Shown: positions 22,717 through 32,986, counted from the first letter of the stretch. The stretch is DNA of 64,000 nucleotides from Shinisaurus crocodilurus (GCA_021292165.1 CM037879.1:261399921-261463920), one strand, 5' to 3'. Numbers and translations are program-made. The notes: a model not told the origin generated them from the letters alone.

Positions 22717-22834
22717 CAAAGCTGGGGGCACTGTGCAAAGTCATATCCCGAATAACTCTTGTGCCAAAACAGGACCACATCAAGAGGAACTGCTGAGCTA
22801 CTTTCTTCAAAGAGCCTTGTCTCTTAGCAGCTAC
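22717..22834 (-). CDS. RFX4: RFX4 exon 10: dimerization domain, first part
   Basis: Exon of 118 bases: window residues 348-386 ([20 protein letters not shown] to TLHSAPSF) and first base of Gly387. This is the start of the RFX dimerization domain. Acceptor TGGCAG. The donor GTACTT is weak: only positions +1 to +3 fit the consensus, yet the phase and the protein ([15 protein letters not shown]) require this border. Confidence 0.94.
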
Positions 22835-22942
22835 CTGCCAATAAATTAAAAAAAACACACAGATGTGATACAGATGCATCTTCACTGTTCATTGTTGATA
22901 TTCTTCCATCTTCTTTGGATAATTAAGTCCAATTATATCGGA

Positions 22943-23022
22943 CAGCAAAATCCTATCCATGTCTACTTAGAAGTAAGCCCCACTGAATTCATTTGGACTT
23001 ACTCCCAGGTAACTGTATATAG
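22943..23022. mobile_element. Family E foldback MITE
   Basis: AAAATCCTATCCATGTCTAC, AGAAGTAAGCCCCACTGAAT, GGACTTACTCCCAGGTAACT and ATATAGGATTATAC. Confidence 0.75.
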
Positions 23023-23030
23023 GATTATAC

Positions 23031-23166
23031 TTGGGGTGGGCACCTTGTGGTCCTGCAGATGTTTTGGCCTACAACTCCCATGAGCCCTAGCCAGCATAGC
23101 CAATAGTGAGAGGTGATGGGAATAATAGGTCAAAAGATCTGGAGGGCCACAAATTGCCCACCCCTC
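23031..23166. mobile_element. hAT-type foldback MITE
   Basis: TTGGGGTGGGCACCTTGTGG and GGCCACAAATTGCCCACCCC are inverted; core GCCTACAACTCCCATGAGCC. Flanks GATTATAC / CATTATAA fit an aged 8-bp duplication (6 of 8). Confidence 0.8.
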
Positions 23167-23594
23167 CATTATAACCTTAGGTAGGTGGTATATCCAGAAA
23201 TTTAATCAGGATCTGCAACAGTTGCTAGTATTTCTTGATTATTATTATCAATACAATAAAAAAGAATCAAACTAACATTTCAGTAACATCTTTAGTTTTT
23301 ATTGTTTGCACTTATTCAACTTGTCAACTTCAAGATCCCACCCCCATTTGCCATTTCTGTTTAAGTAGAGGGTAAACATTCAGTTTGCACTTTCAAATAA
23401 TTCATAATCTACAATATAAATTTATCATGAAGTATTTATGACCAACTAATTACTCAGATCTAGTACAGCAAGTCCTGAAAACAAGCATATGGTAAATCTC
23501 AGAATAAGCATTTAAATATACAATGGTGACGAGAGATAAAAATTAGTAGGATGGAAAAATTGAAATATTGAAGTATTTTTCAATTGATGAAATC

Positions 23595-23700
23595 AACCTT
23601 TCCCAAATTGGTGCCCTCCAGGTATGTTGGACTGCAACTCCCATCATTCCCTGGCAGCATGGCCAAGCTGGTTGAGAATAATGGGAATTGCAGTCCAATA
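23595..23700. mobile_element. Family A foldback MITE
   Basis: CCTTCCCAAATTGGTGCCCT, GTTGGACTGCAACTCCCATC and GGGAATTGCAGTCCAA; the right terminus is lost. Confidence 0.75.
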
Positions 23701-24258
23701 GTTACAGTTTGTGATAAGGTGATCATTATCTCTGGCCCAACAAAATGTATAGGCCAGCAGTAGGTGTTGAGTAAATATGACTCTCATTACACACCCATCA
23801 TCTCAATATCACACAACTGGAAAAGGTGTATTGATGTGAAAACCGCCCAAATAAGGGCTTGAGCAATCTAAGGCTTCAGTGAGAGACACTGCACATGCCA
23901 ACGTTGCTCTCCAGCCCAGAAAAGAGTCCCCCATAACCTCCTCACTTCCACTCAAGCTACCAGCCAGGCTGTTGCTTCTTTACCTCCTTGGCCAGGAGGG
24001 CTATATCTCAGTGGGAGAGAACATGTTCTCCATGCAAAAGATCAGTTTCAACCCCCAGCATCTGCTGGGAGGGAAAGACTCCTGTCTGAAATCCTGGAGA
24101 GCCACTGCCAGTCACTGTGCAGGCTGAAGGTGCCGAACCTCTTTCAGCTCGAGAGTCGAATTGAATTTTGGAGAAATTCTCAGGGAGAGCATTTCCATGG
24201 TGGGTGGGGCTAATGTCAAAAGGACTGGGGTGGGAAAAAACCCAACAACCTCAAATAC

Positions 24259-24430
24259 CATAGAATCATAGAATAGTAGAGTTGGAAGGGGCCTACAAGG
24301 CCATCGAGTCCAACCCCCTGCTCAATGCAGGAATCCAAGTCAAAGCATCCTTGACAGATGGCTGTCCAGCTGCATCTTGAATGCCTCCAGTGTGGGAGAG
24401 CCCATGACCTTCCTAGGTAGTTGGTTCCAG
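24259..24430 (-). mobile_element. CR1 LINE 3' end
   Basis: CATAGAATCATAGAATAGTA on the plus strand is the CR1 3' terminal repeat in reverse; GGCCATCGAGTCCAACCCCC and CTGTCCAGCTGCATCTTGAA follow. Inserted in family F between ...AAATACC and AGCATA.... Confidence 0.9.
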
Positions 24431-24478
24431 CATACTGTAGCTTAAAGCTCTTACTGCCACTAGAGGCATTCCAACCTT

Positions 24479-25393
24479 TTATTTATTATTTATTTATTTT
24501 ATTTATTTCCTGCAAGGAACCCAAGGCGGCTTACATAATCCTCCTCCTCTCCATTTTATCCTCACAACAACAACCCTGTGAGGTAGGCAGGGATGGGGAC
24601 TCGGACTCGAGGACTCGACTCGTGAGTCGGACTGAGTCCCCCCCTCTGACTCGACTCGGACTCAAGTCCCAATATTTTTAATGGGACTCGAGACTCGACT
24701 CGGGACTCGAGACCAAGGACTCGTCAACATCCCTGGGCTGTTGACGAGTCTTCTGGCTGTGCCAGAAGGAGCGCGATCACCAGTGAAGAGTGCATGGAAG
24801 CGAGGCGCGCCGCTGCTCGGCCACTATGGACAGCTACCAGGAGCGCAGCCCCAACGATGTGTTGAGATTTATTTTGATTGATGTGTTGTTGTGGGGGGGT
24901 TGGGTTAGGGTCAAACATTTTGGGTTTGGCTGCCTCTGCCTGCCTGTTTGGGGTTCCCTGCCTCCTCTGCCTGCCTGGTTATTTTGGGTTTGTCTGCCTG
25001 GTCTGTTCTTGCCAAAATCAGGTGCAGAGTTTTGAAATAAAAAGGCACACTTGTGCCTAGAATTTATTTAAGCCACACATCTGAAGTAGCCTTATTTAGT
25101 TGGGGGGAAACCCCATTGCTTTTAATAGGGACTCATGGAGTCAGCTTTGGGAGTGACTCGTGACTCGTGACTCGTGAGTCACCATTTTGGACCAAGGACT
25201 CGGACTCGGACTCGGGTCCAAAGACTCGTGACTCGACTCGTGACTCGAGACCAAGGACTCTTCAACATCCCTGGAGGTAGGTTAGGCTGAGAGTCAGTGA
25301 CTGCCCAAAGTCACCCAGTTTCATGGCTGAGCGGGGACTAGAACCCGGATCGCCTGAGTCCCAGTCCAACGCTCTCACCACTACGCCACACTG
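24479..25393 (-). mobile_element. tRNA-headed SINE, split by a hAT element
   Basis: Tail side 24479-24587 (CAAGGCGGCTTACATAATCC), head side 25274-25393 (GGGGACTAGAACCCGGATCG to CACTACGCCACACTG). Broken inside GTGAGGTAGGTTAGGCTG by the element at 24588-25273. Confidence 0.92.
24588..25273. mobile_element. hAT element with GACTCG arrays, 686 bp
   Basis: Ends CAGGGATG / CATCCCTG; perfect 8-bp target duplication GAGGTAGG at 24580-24587 and 25274-25281, confirmed by the known uninterrupted SINE sequence. Both sub-terminal regions are arrays of GACTCG/CGAGTC. The first 150 bp (to CATCCCTGGG at 24728-24737) look like a complete short copy by themselves. The middle (24760-24860) is GC-rich and exon-like; 24865-25075 is ordinary. 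Confidence 0.88.
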
Positions 25394-25770
25394 AGTAAAG
25401 CAAGAAAACCACAAAACAATTTGTGGTTGGGGGAAAGGGGCAGGATTGGGACCCCAGGCAGGCCAGAGTTGGCCCACATGCCTGAGGTTCGACACCCCTG
25501 GTGCAGACAATACCGGGCTAAATGGACTGACTGAGCTAAATGGCCTGACTCAATATAGGGAAGCTTCCAACGTTTCAATTGCCCACTTTGATTTGCAGAC
25601 TGCTGATGTCACCACCCCATTCTCCTTTGAGCTGAGAGACGACAAGCCAACCTCACATGTGGGACATACTTTGAAATGCTGTCCTCAACTCTAGTTTTTA
25701 GAGAAGAATTAACCAAGTTCTGGACACAGAGCTCCAAACTTTAAGCTCTTTCTTTCTTTCTTTTACTAAC

Positions 25771-25865
25771 CTTCACAACACATCTGTCCACCATGGAATC
25801 CAGCCATTCTACATATGATTCAATGGGCGATTGCTCTTCCAAAAGGTGATCGAACTCCTGATATA
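25771..25865 (-). CDS. RFX4: RFX4 exon 9: region leading to dimerization domain
   Basis: Exon of 95 bases: two bases of Leu316, then window residues 317-347 ([20 protein letters not shown] then [11 protein letters not shown]). Acceptor TGCTAG; donor GTTAGT, with T at intron position 3. The exon carries no usable Met and is easily missed by open-frame searches. Confidence 0.96.
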
Positions 25866-26456
25866 CTAGCAAAATAAAACCCCAACAATCCAGATAATTA
25901 ATTATTACTGTTTTCTCTTGTTGAAGCAGAAGAAGAAGAAAATCTCAAGCCGATTACTAACGCTCCCCTAGTTTTTCACAACACTTTGCATAAGTTGCTT
26001 TAACTATCTTAATACATGTTTCACTAAAGAATGGAAACGCTAAAACCATTTGCTGTACCTGGTTTCCCTTTTTCTCCCTCTTTGTCAACCCCATTAAAAT
26101 CAATGTTTGTTTTTAAATATAGATACTGAAACTAAAAAAAAGACCCAAATTTCGGTTACATTTTTCAGCAGTGCCTGCCTGTAAGTAAATCACAAACACA
26201 GCTATCATGGTCTTTCTTCTGAGTGCTAAAGCAAGGCTTTGACCCTTTTGATAAAAAAGGGTCATGCATGAAATTGATTTAGAAATGAATAAAGCTGCTA
26301 TTTAAGTCAAGAATGGGCAAAAGTTGTGCACCGTTTCCTGATGGGAAGGGCATCATCAACATCTCCACAAACATGCCCCATGACTGCTGCTAGCAACGTT
26401 TCAGTGTAATAACTAATAGGCAAATTATTTCCTAAAAATCCCTTACATTACTTACG

Positions 26457-26545
26457 GTGCAATCCGACACATGTCTACTCAGAAGTAAATCCTACTAAGT
26501 TTAATGGGACTTACCCCCAGGTAAGTATGCATAGGATTTTAGCCT
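26457..26545. mobile_element. Family E foldback MITE
   Basis: GTGCAATCCGACACATGTCT, CTCAGAAGTAAATCCTACTA, GGGACTTACCCCCAGGTAAG and GCATAGGATTTTAGCC. Confidence 0.8.
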
Positions 26546-26631
26546 AAATTACCTCAAAGCAATTTCTAAATATTATTCACGTAACGGGGTCCTCTTTGAG
26601 ATACACAGCAGAAAAGTAAACATTGAACATA

Positions 26632-26657
26632 TTGTTTGTTTGTTTGTTTGTTTGTTT
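26632..26657. repeat. (TTTG)n microsatellite
   Basis: TTTG repeated about 6.5 times, at the edge of a retroposon-like tail (TTTATTTATAAAACATTTTT). Confidence 0.9.
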
Positions 26658-26763
26658 TATTTATAAAACATTTTTGGCCACTTTTTCCAATCATTTAAAA
26701 AATTGTATTACAAACAAGAATAACATTCCATTTCAAAGCAAGCATAAAAATAAAACATTATTA

Positions 26764-26945
26764 AGGCTGCAATCCTAAACACTCCTACTAGAGAGCAAGT
26801 TCCATTAAACAAAGTGGGAGTTACATCCGAATAAACATGCACAGGATTGCAGTGTAAAACTGCATTCCAATGTATGCTTACCTTGGGAGTAAGCCACGTT
26901 AAACACATTGGGGCTTACTTCTGAGTAAACATGATAGAATTGTAC
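26764..26945. mobile_element. Two adjacent family E MITEs
   Basis: Two runs of the family E pattern in a row: GGCTGCAATCCTAAACACTC ... GCACAGGATTGCAGTG and then CTGCATTCCAATGTATGCTT ... GGGCTTACTTCTGAGTAAAC. Confidence 0.7.
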
Positions 26946-27096
26946 TGTAAAACCTGTAAAAATTCGCTGAACAAGCCAGAAAATCAACCAATTGCACACT
27001 GAAACAAAAACATTTTGCAGTTATTGTGAAAATTATGAATCAGAGAGGAACGAATATTATATTCTGGCCAGTAAATTTTCAAGGCTGGCTGAATGG

Positions 27097-27097
<1 letters not shown>

Positions 27098-27136
<39 letters not shown>
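27098..27136. repeat. (ATC)n microsatellite
   Basis: Thirteen ATC triplets. Confidence 0.97.
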
Positions 27137-27569
27137 TTTCATGTGTGGTTGTTTCTGTTTCTGCTGCCTTCTTTTATGAGTTCCTGCTGAATTATAATTT
27201 ACTTCTTTTTTTTACTGTTGTGTTCATTTTTGTTCGTTTTGCACTTTGTTTTATTTAATATTCTGTTGTTTTAAATGCTGCAGTGTAAACTACTTTGGCT
27301 TACATTTTTAAGAATAGCAGGATCCAATTTTTTAAAATCAAACAATAAAAGACATTAATAAATATATGGGAAATGGCAAAGTGACATATGTCTGATCCCC
27401 TCAAACTATCATCTGTGTTGGTCTCAGAAAAGGATCCAAGTTAGGAGGGGGCACTTTAAATGAGTACTTCATTGTTTTGTTGAATAGGGATTTCTTTGTT
27501 TGTTTATCTGGATATTTATAAGCAGCATATCAGGGCGGTGAACAGTAAACATAACAACAAAATGGTCAT

Positions 27570-27714
27570 AAAATCATAACATGTTTTGATTCATAACATG
27601 TTAAAATCATAACATAACATAACATAACATGTTTTTGATTCATAACATGTTAAAATCATAACATAACATAACAACATGTTTTTGATTCATAACATGTTAA
27701 AATCATAACATAAC
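27570..27714. repeat. Tandem repeat built on CATAACATGTT
   Basis: Three units of about 45-50 bp with GATTCATAACATGTTAAAAT and variable runs of CATAA. A SINE abuts its right end. Confidence 0.92.
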
Positions 27715-27715
27715 A

Positions 27716-27945
27716 AGAGAGCCAGTGTGGCGTAGTGGTGAGAGTGTTGGACTGGGACTCAGGAGATCCGGGTTCTAGTCCCCGCTCGGCCATGAAGCTC
27801 ACTGGGTGACTTTGGGCCAGTCGCTGACTCTCAGCCTAACCTACCTCACAGGGTTGTTGTGAGGATAAAATGGAGAGGAGGATTACGTAAGCCGCCTTGG
27901 GTTCCTTTCAGGAAAAAGGCGGGGTATAAACATAATAAATAAACA
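27716..27945 (+). mobile_element. tRNA-headed SINE (Sauria/Squam type)
   Basis: GTGTGGCGTAGTGGTGAGAG, GGTTCTAGTCCCCGCTCGGC and tail GGGGTATAAACATAATAAAT. The best preserved copy in the window. Confidence 0.93.
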
Positions 27946-28059
27946 TGTAATAAAAACAATAAAATACAATAAAAAAATACATTAAAACTTAGAAAAATGC
28001 ACTAAGACAGACTGTTCAGTTTTAAATGCATGGGCATTTGAATTGTGTTTTGCAATTAA

Positions 28060-28170
28060 GGGCACACGTCTATGCATGTTTAGACCAAATAAAGCCAGCA
28101 TGGCTGGCTGGGGAATGCTGGGAGTTGTTGGACTTTTTTTTGTCTAAACATGCATAGGAGTGCGCCCTTA
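28060..28170. mobile_element. Family D foldback MITE
   Basis: TCTATGCATGTTTAGAC at one end and GTCTAAACATGCATAGGA at the other; core CCAGCATGGCTGGCTGGGGA. Confidence 0.85.
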
Positions 28171-28318
28171 GTTTGGAAAAAGGGGAAAGGGAGTCGTATG
28201 AGAACTGTAGATATGATATAAGGATAGGAAGCAAGTCCTATGGAGAAAAGAGTGGGGGGGGGGAACCTGGGGTATATTTAGTTTTGAAAAAAGGGATTAA
28301 TGGAGCACATGGATAGTA

Positions 28319-28550
28319 CAGGTAGTCCCCAGGTTACGAACGTCCCAACTTATGGACAACTCATACTTAAGAACGGACCGTCATATATGTAAACATCTGA
28401 GTTAAATACAATGGTTTGTACTTATGAATGAACGCATTATACTTTGCAACACTTTGAAAACATTGTGCAGCTTCTGTTACGACTTACGTACACATTCGAC
28501 TTAAAGACAGACTTACAAACGAATCTCGTTCGTAACCCGGGGACTGCCTG
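28319..28550. mobile_element. Tigger/pogo-like MITE, 232 bp
   Basis: Ends CAGGTAGTCCCCAGGTTACG and CGTAACCCGGGGACTGCCTG match in 22 of 24 inverted positions (counting four more bases inside) and are flanked by TA on both sides (28317-28318, 28551-28552). TA duplication and CAG ends fit the pogo/Tigger branch of Tc1/mariner. Confidence 0.88.
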
Positions 28551-28644
28551 TATTCTCATATTAACGGGGATGTTGGAAATAAAGAGAAATGGTTCACCAT
28601 ATTTGCTAAGGATAGAATCATGAAGCAATAGATTAGGGTAATTG

Positions 28645-28755
28645 GGGCAGCCTTCCCCAAGCCTGTACCCTCCAGATGTACTGACTTACAGCTCCATATC
28701 CCCAACCAGCATGAGGGGGCACAGCTGGGGGGCACCAGGTTGGGATGGCTGGATT
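28645..28755. mobile_element. Family A MITE, degraded
   Basis: GGCAGCCTTCCCCAAGCCTG and GGGCACCAGGTTGGGATGGC enclose a worn core. Confidence 0.75.
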
Positions 28756-29593
28756 AGGACCTCCAGCAACTTGGAGGAGAGACTTCTTTACGGTTCACTC
28801 TCCAATTTTTTGTTTCATGTTTTTGGTCTGTGAAACTCTCCTGCACCTAGCTTATATTGCAGAATTATCCTATTACCCTTTCTCTTTCACTCATCATTTT
28901 GCAGCTGGGGCATGTGTAATGGTCTAAAAAAGAGCTGCTGATGCTGAACTGAAACTTTAACTCTTCAAATTCGTATTTTAGACAGCACCAATAACGTGCT
29001 CAGTGCTATCAATAGGATCTGTGGTTATCAAATCAATTTGATTTATTAGACGGGAAGAAAATCATGCATGGTCTGCAGTGAACCAAGGGCCAGTCTCTGA
29101 TGGCCACTTGGTGCCTGCTAGAATGCTAAAATATGGGGACTTTGATTTGAACCAGCAAAGCACTTATTATTATCCTAAGCAAATGTGTATTGTAACGTGT
29201 GATTCCAATAGAGCAGGGGTCTCCAATCTCTTTGGACCTGTGGAATGTTAGAAACTGCTGTGGGCACCACCACGAAATGCCTAATCAACGGATCACTGCT
29301 TTGGCATCTGCCTGTCACATATATTTATCTTAGGCTGCATCTTAATCAGCAAAAATGTTTGTTTCATGTCTATTGGACACTGCAATGTCTCTTTAGTAAG
29401 AAATTGTCTAGCTAATGCTTCTTTTAAACATATGTTTTGGCAAAGTCCAGTAGTTGCTTCTTTTGTGGGGAGGTTATTACACAGATACATTTTGTACTGG
29501 AACAGTCTTTACTATTCACTGATGTACATGCTGTTTTAAATTATCTACCTGCTTCCTGGAAGTTAATGCATCATCAGCTACTAGTTGTTTGCT

Positions 29594-30038
29594 GAGCCGA
29601 ATTCAAGGTGCTGGCATTGACCTTTAAAACCCTGTACAGCTCCGGTCCAGTTTATCTCAAGGAGCGCCTCCAGCAACATCAAGTAGGCTGCTCAACAAGA
29701 TCTGCCATGGACGGCCTTCTCCCTGTCCCATCAGCCAGAGAAACAAGGCTGGTGGGGACTAGGAGGAGGAGGGCCTTTTCTGTGGCAGCCCCCAATTTAT
29801 GGAACTCTCTCCCCAGTGACCTCTGCCATGCCCCTTCTTTGATTAGCTTCCTCCATGCATTAAAAACGTGGCTTTTCAGGCAGGAATATGGGGTGGGTTA
29901 GGATTTTTAAGTTTTGTACTGTTTTTAATTGTGTTTTACACTCTGTTTTTTCTTGTATTTTATTGGACTGTACATCGCTCAGAGTGGCTGGATGACTGGC
30001 CAGATGGGTGATTCAAAAATATAATAAATAAATGAATG
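29594..30038 (+). mobile_element. L2-like LINE 3' end
   Basis: Same element as 8937-9400; frame reads LTFKTLYSSGPVYLKERLQQ, SARETRLVGTRRRRAFSV, AAPNLWNSLPSDL and LKTWLFRQEY, a typical L2/CR1-group C-terminus. Sits inside the L1. Confidence 0.85.
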
Positions 30039-30074
30039 GATTCTCTGAGTTCTTTTAACAGCTAAAAGACTGAT

Positions 30075-30345
30075 ATTTCAACATTATTTATTTATTTATT
30101 TATATTTATTTATTATATTTATACCCCGCCTTTTTTCCAGCAAGGAACCCAAGGCGGCTTACATAATCCTCCTCCTCCTCTCCATTTTATCCTCACAACT
30201 ACCCTGTGAGGTAGGTTAGGCTGAGAGTCAGTGACTGGCCCAAAGTCACCCAGTGAGTTTCATGGCCGAGCAGGAAATAGACCCAGATCTCCCGAGTCCC
30301 AGTCCAACACTCTCACCACTATGCCACACTACGCCACATTAGAAG
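30075..30345 (-). mobile_element. tRNA-headed SINE
   Basis: TATTTATTTATT tail first, then CCCAAGGCGGCTTACATAAT and GAGTCCCAGTCCAACACTCT to CACTACGCCACATT. Also inside the L1. Confidence 0.92.
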
Positions 30346-30959
30346 GATAAATGCTCACCTCCTGTAATGCTATGGATTGAGGACCTTACAATGCCTTATT
30401 TGAACAGGTGGCATATAGACACCACCTTCAAATGGATACTTATTTTGGTCCACTTTTGTTGAAGTCTATGTATAATTGCTAGAATGTTGTATGCATTTCA
30501 TATAATTCATTGCTATGGATATACAAATCCATGTACGTATATTTAAAAAACGGAATTTTAAAAAATTAAAAACCTTTTGTGGGTGCCTGCAGGCACCACA
30601 TTGGGGACCCCTTCACAGGCACCACTGGAGGTGCCCACGGGTGCCATGGCACCCATGAGCACTGCTGCATTGAAGACTCCTGCAATAGAGACTTTTTTCT
30701 TCTTTTAAACTTCCCTGCGGAGTATATGTGTGCATGTGTGTATGTGACTGTGTGTAATTTGGGGGGGGGGGATGGGTGAGGGGGGAGGATGGGTGAGGGG
30801 GGAAAGGTTTAATCCTTCCCTTCCGGAGTGCTGTGGTTCTGATCCGGATTGGGATCAAACATGCTTACATGGGAGTAAAGAAAAATAGTAGGCTCAACTA
30901 CACCTACACAACTAGTAGAATGTGTAGTTTGGTCCTCGGGATCAGGTATACCTTACTGA

Positions 30960-31100
30960 AAACAACAAAAAGTCCAGTGGCACCTTAAAGACTAACAAAT
31001 TTATTTTGGCATAAGCTTTCATGGATACTGTCCACAAAAGCTTATGCCAGAATAAAGTTGTTTATCTTTAAGGTGCCACAAGACTCCTCCTTGGTGTTTT
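30960..31100. repeat. Dispersed repeat with GGTGCCACAAGACTC motif
   Basis: AAAGTCCAGTGGCACCTTAA and TTTAAGGTGCCACAAGACTC, with AGCTTTCATGGATACTGTCC between. Known to me as common in reptile DNA. Partial copy at 63185-63260. Confidence 0.6.
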
Positions 31101-31542
31101 TGCTGCAACTGACGAACAGAGCTACAAATTATTAAGAGATTCTGATGCACTCCTGCTTAGTAGTAAAGATAGAACACAATGATGGACCACAGGGATTTTA
31201 GTTGAATGAAAAAGGGCAAACATGCAAGACTGCCCAACACTCTGCTAGTCAATAACTGAACAACATTTGTACAATTTGGTAAATTTACAAAATGTATTCT
31301 GCTTGCTGTGAACTTGCTGAATATGTGTGGGGGCGTTTTCAGATTTGGGTTTTGGACATGCAGAAATGTACATGGGATATCTGTTGCCAGTAGTTTTATT
31401 GATAATGATTATGCATTTGGAATGTTTTTTTCTAGTTCCTCAGGACAATAATGTGACTCACCTGGATAGAAGCAGCACTGTTCTAGAAGCAGCTTTCCAC
31501 TTAATGTAAGACTATTTCTAACATTTCTGAAAATAATTCAGT

Positions 31543-31610
31543 GCAATTCTACACATGTCTACTCAGAAGTAAGTCTCATTGAGTTTAATGAGTGGGAATA
31601 GGATTGCAAC
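31543..31610. mobile_element. Family E foldback MITE
   Basis: GTGCAATTCTACACATGTCT, ACTCAGAAGTAAGTCTCATT and GAATAGGATTGCAACTT. Confidence 0.75.
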
Positions 31611-31940
31611 TTAATAGTCTACATGGCAGTGCAGCATATGATAGGACTGCATCGCTAAGACACCTGTGTGTAAATGTCTCCCTCCTGTATCTTTTCCCAT
31701 GAAGATGGAGAAACAGCTGGGAGTGGGGAGAAATGTTGCGTGGACCAGCAGCAGGATGCGAGAGGGTTAGGCCAAGCTGCTCTTTCCTGCAGATCTTCCC
31801 ACTAACAGGTCCCTTGGTGTCTTTTGCACTTTTAATCAATGGATTAGGACTTGGGGAGCAGGAGTCCTGCTGATGTCAAAGCAATTTGCCATAAGGCCCA
31901 GAGCGGCCCCTGTCATGACTGAGGTTTTTTAGATTCTTAC

Positions 31941-32085
31941 AGTGTATTATAAGTTTCCTGTGCTCCTCCCGCGAGTCTTCCATGGTGTACAGCGTTTGTT
32001 TGGTAATGCTGTTAAGGTCCACATTCCTCCAGTCTTCGAGCATTTGGAATGTAATGTCTGCACTGTGGATCACGGTCCTTGATGC
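31941..32085 (-). CDS. RFX4: RFX4 exon 8: central conserved region
   Basis: Exon of 145 bases: window residues 268-315 ([20 protein letters not shown] to EEHRKLIIH) and first base of Leu316. Acceptor TTATAG, donor GTAAGA. The final residue is His (CAC), where mammalian RFX4 has Gln in KLIIQLYQ as I recall it; this is the least expected change in the conserved part of the protein. Confidence 0.95.
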
Positions 32086-32689
32086 CTATAATCCAATCGA
32101 AACAACTCATTAGCTTATGGTTTATTAGCTTAAAAAATAGACTTTATCCCCTTACACGCTCCCTTGGCGAGTCCTACTAAGTTGATTGTCCCCTTGGCTC
32201 TATCCTGGAAGAGTCGTGGGTCACAACAGGCATCCATGATCAGTCCCCACAAATTACAGGTCCTGATCGGAGGGGCTAATCTTACCATTCTCTCCCTAGG
32301 CTTGCTCCATGGTATTTTTCACTTGGAAAGAAAAGGGCCTTTTCTTTAGCCACATCAGTCCAAGAACAAACATACACCAGAGTCTGAGTCCTCCCCTTTG
32401 ATCTGTGCATGCAAGGGGCCTTACTCGTTTCAGACACACTGAAGGATAATCCATACCTTCGCTTCTGAAGTGATAAAATCCCCACACTGTGAATTTACCA
32501 CTTCAGTTTCATGTGGTGAGAGGCATCCAAAAGCATCGCACACCCTACACGTGGAAGTGAGTCACAATTTAATTTGCCCAGCACCAGAAAAACATGTTCA
32601 GTACCGGGACAATGGCCCTGCCCCGGACTCAGCATGTTGTGAAAGAACCATAAAGGAGAGGGAATTTCCCTCAATATTATGATCACAAC

Positions 32690-32985
32690 CAGGCTGGGAA
32701 ATCAGGGAGAGGTTGCGCCCTGGCACTGGACTGAGGTGGTCCCTCACCATGAAAGACAGCCTTCCGCAACCTGGTGCCCTCCGCATGTGTTCAACTCCAA
32801 CTCCCATCATTCCCAGCCAGCACGGCCCTGGCACTTCTCTTTTTAACACTGGACTAAGGTGGTACATCACCATGTAAGACAGGGGCGCAGAACCTCAGAC
32901 CCGAGGGCCAAATCCAGCCCTCAGAGGGTCCCAATCCAGTCTTTTGGGGTTCCCCATAAGGCCATGCCCCATTCCCCTGGCCAGT
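32690..32985. repeat. Composite: half MITE A, family F start, local duplication
   Basis: CAGCCTTCCGCAACCTGGTG to CCAGCCAGCACGG (half of MITE A) and CAGGGGCGCAGAACCTCAGA to CCCCTGGCCA (start of family F). Each is preceded by a copy of ACTGGACTRAGGTGGT...CACCATG, a duplication about 110 bp apart. Confidence 0.65.
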
Positions 32986-32986
32986 G

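Larger units (their letters stand above)
24125..25500 (-). mobile_element. Family F hAT element holding three later insertions
   Basis: Ends TGAAGGTGCCGAACCTC and GAGGTTCGACACCCCTG; target duplication GTGCAGGC (24117-24124) / GTGCAGAC (25501-25508), 7 of 8. It is interrupted by a CR1 3' end (24259-24430) and by a SINE that itself carries a GACTCG-rich hAT element. Confidence 0.88.
22835..25770. other. RFX4 intron 9
   Basis: 2.9 kb: family E 22943-23022; MITE 23031-23166; unassigned 23175-23594; MITE 23595-23700; unassigned 23701-24116; four-element nest 24125-25500; 25509-25770 unassigned. Confidence 0.7.
29325..30562 (+). mobile_element. L1-type LINE 3' end, twice interrupted
   Basis: Parallel to 16510-17190: TATTGGACACTGCAATGTCT, CATATGTTTTGGCAAAGTCC, then after the insertions AGACTGATATTTCAA, GGTGGCATATAGACACCACC and GTTGAAGTCTATGTATAATT. 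The interruptions fall exactly where the other copy is continuous. Confidence 0.85.
29214..30682. mobile_element. hAT element containing an L1, an L2-like end and a SINE
   Basis: CAGGGGTCTCCAATCTC at the left and ATTGAAGACTCCTG at the right are inverted; perfect 8-bp target duplication CAATAGAG at 29206-29213 and 30683-30690. hAT sequence proper is only about 29214-29324 and 30563-30682; the rest was inserted later. A related element is at 57857. Confidence 0.88.
25866..31940. other. RFX4 intron 8
   Basis: 6.1 kb: unassigned 25866-26456; family E copies 26457-26945; (TTTG)n 26632-26657; (ATC)n 27098-27136; tandem repeat 27570-27714; SINE 27716-27945; MITE 28060-28170; Tigger-like 28319-28550; MITE 28645-28755; unassigned 28756-29205; nest 29214-30682; dispersed repeat 30960-31100; family E 31543-31610; unassigned 31611-31940. 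Confidence 0.7.

Noticed and set aside
4613..27258. Poly-His, poly-Asn and poly-Ile frames
   Set aside because: They arise only from (ATC)n, (ATT)n and (AAT)n microsatellites at 4725, 27098, 38682 and 53433.
8937..30038. Possible host gene with the WNSLP motif
   Set aside because: Two copies with poly(A)-like ends and a LINE C-terminus; these are L2-like LINE ends.
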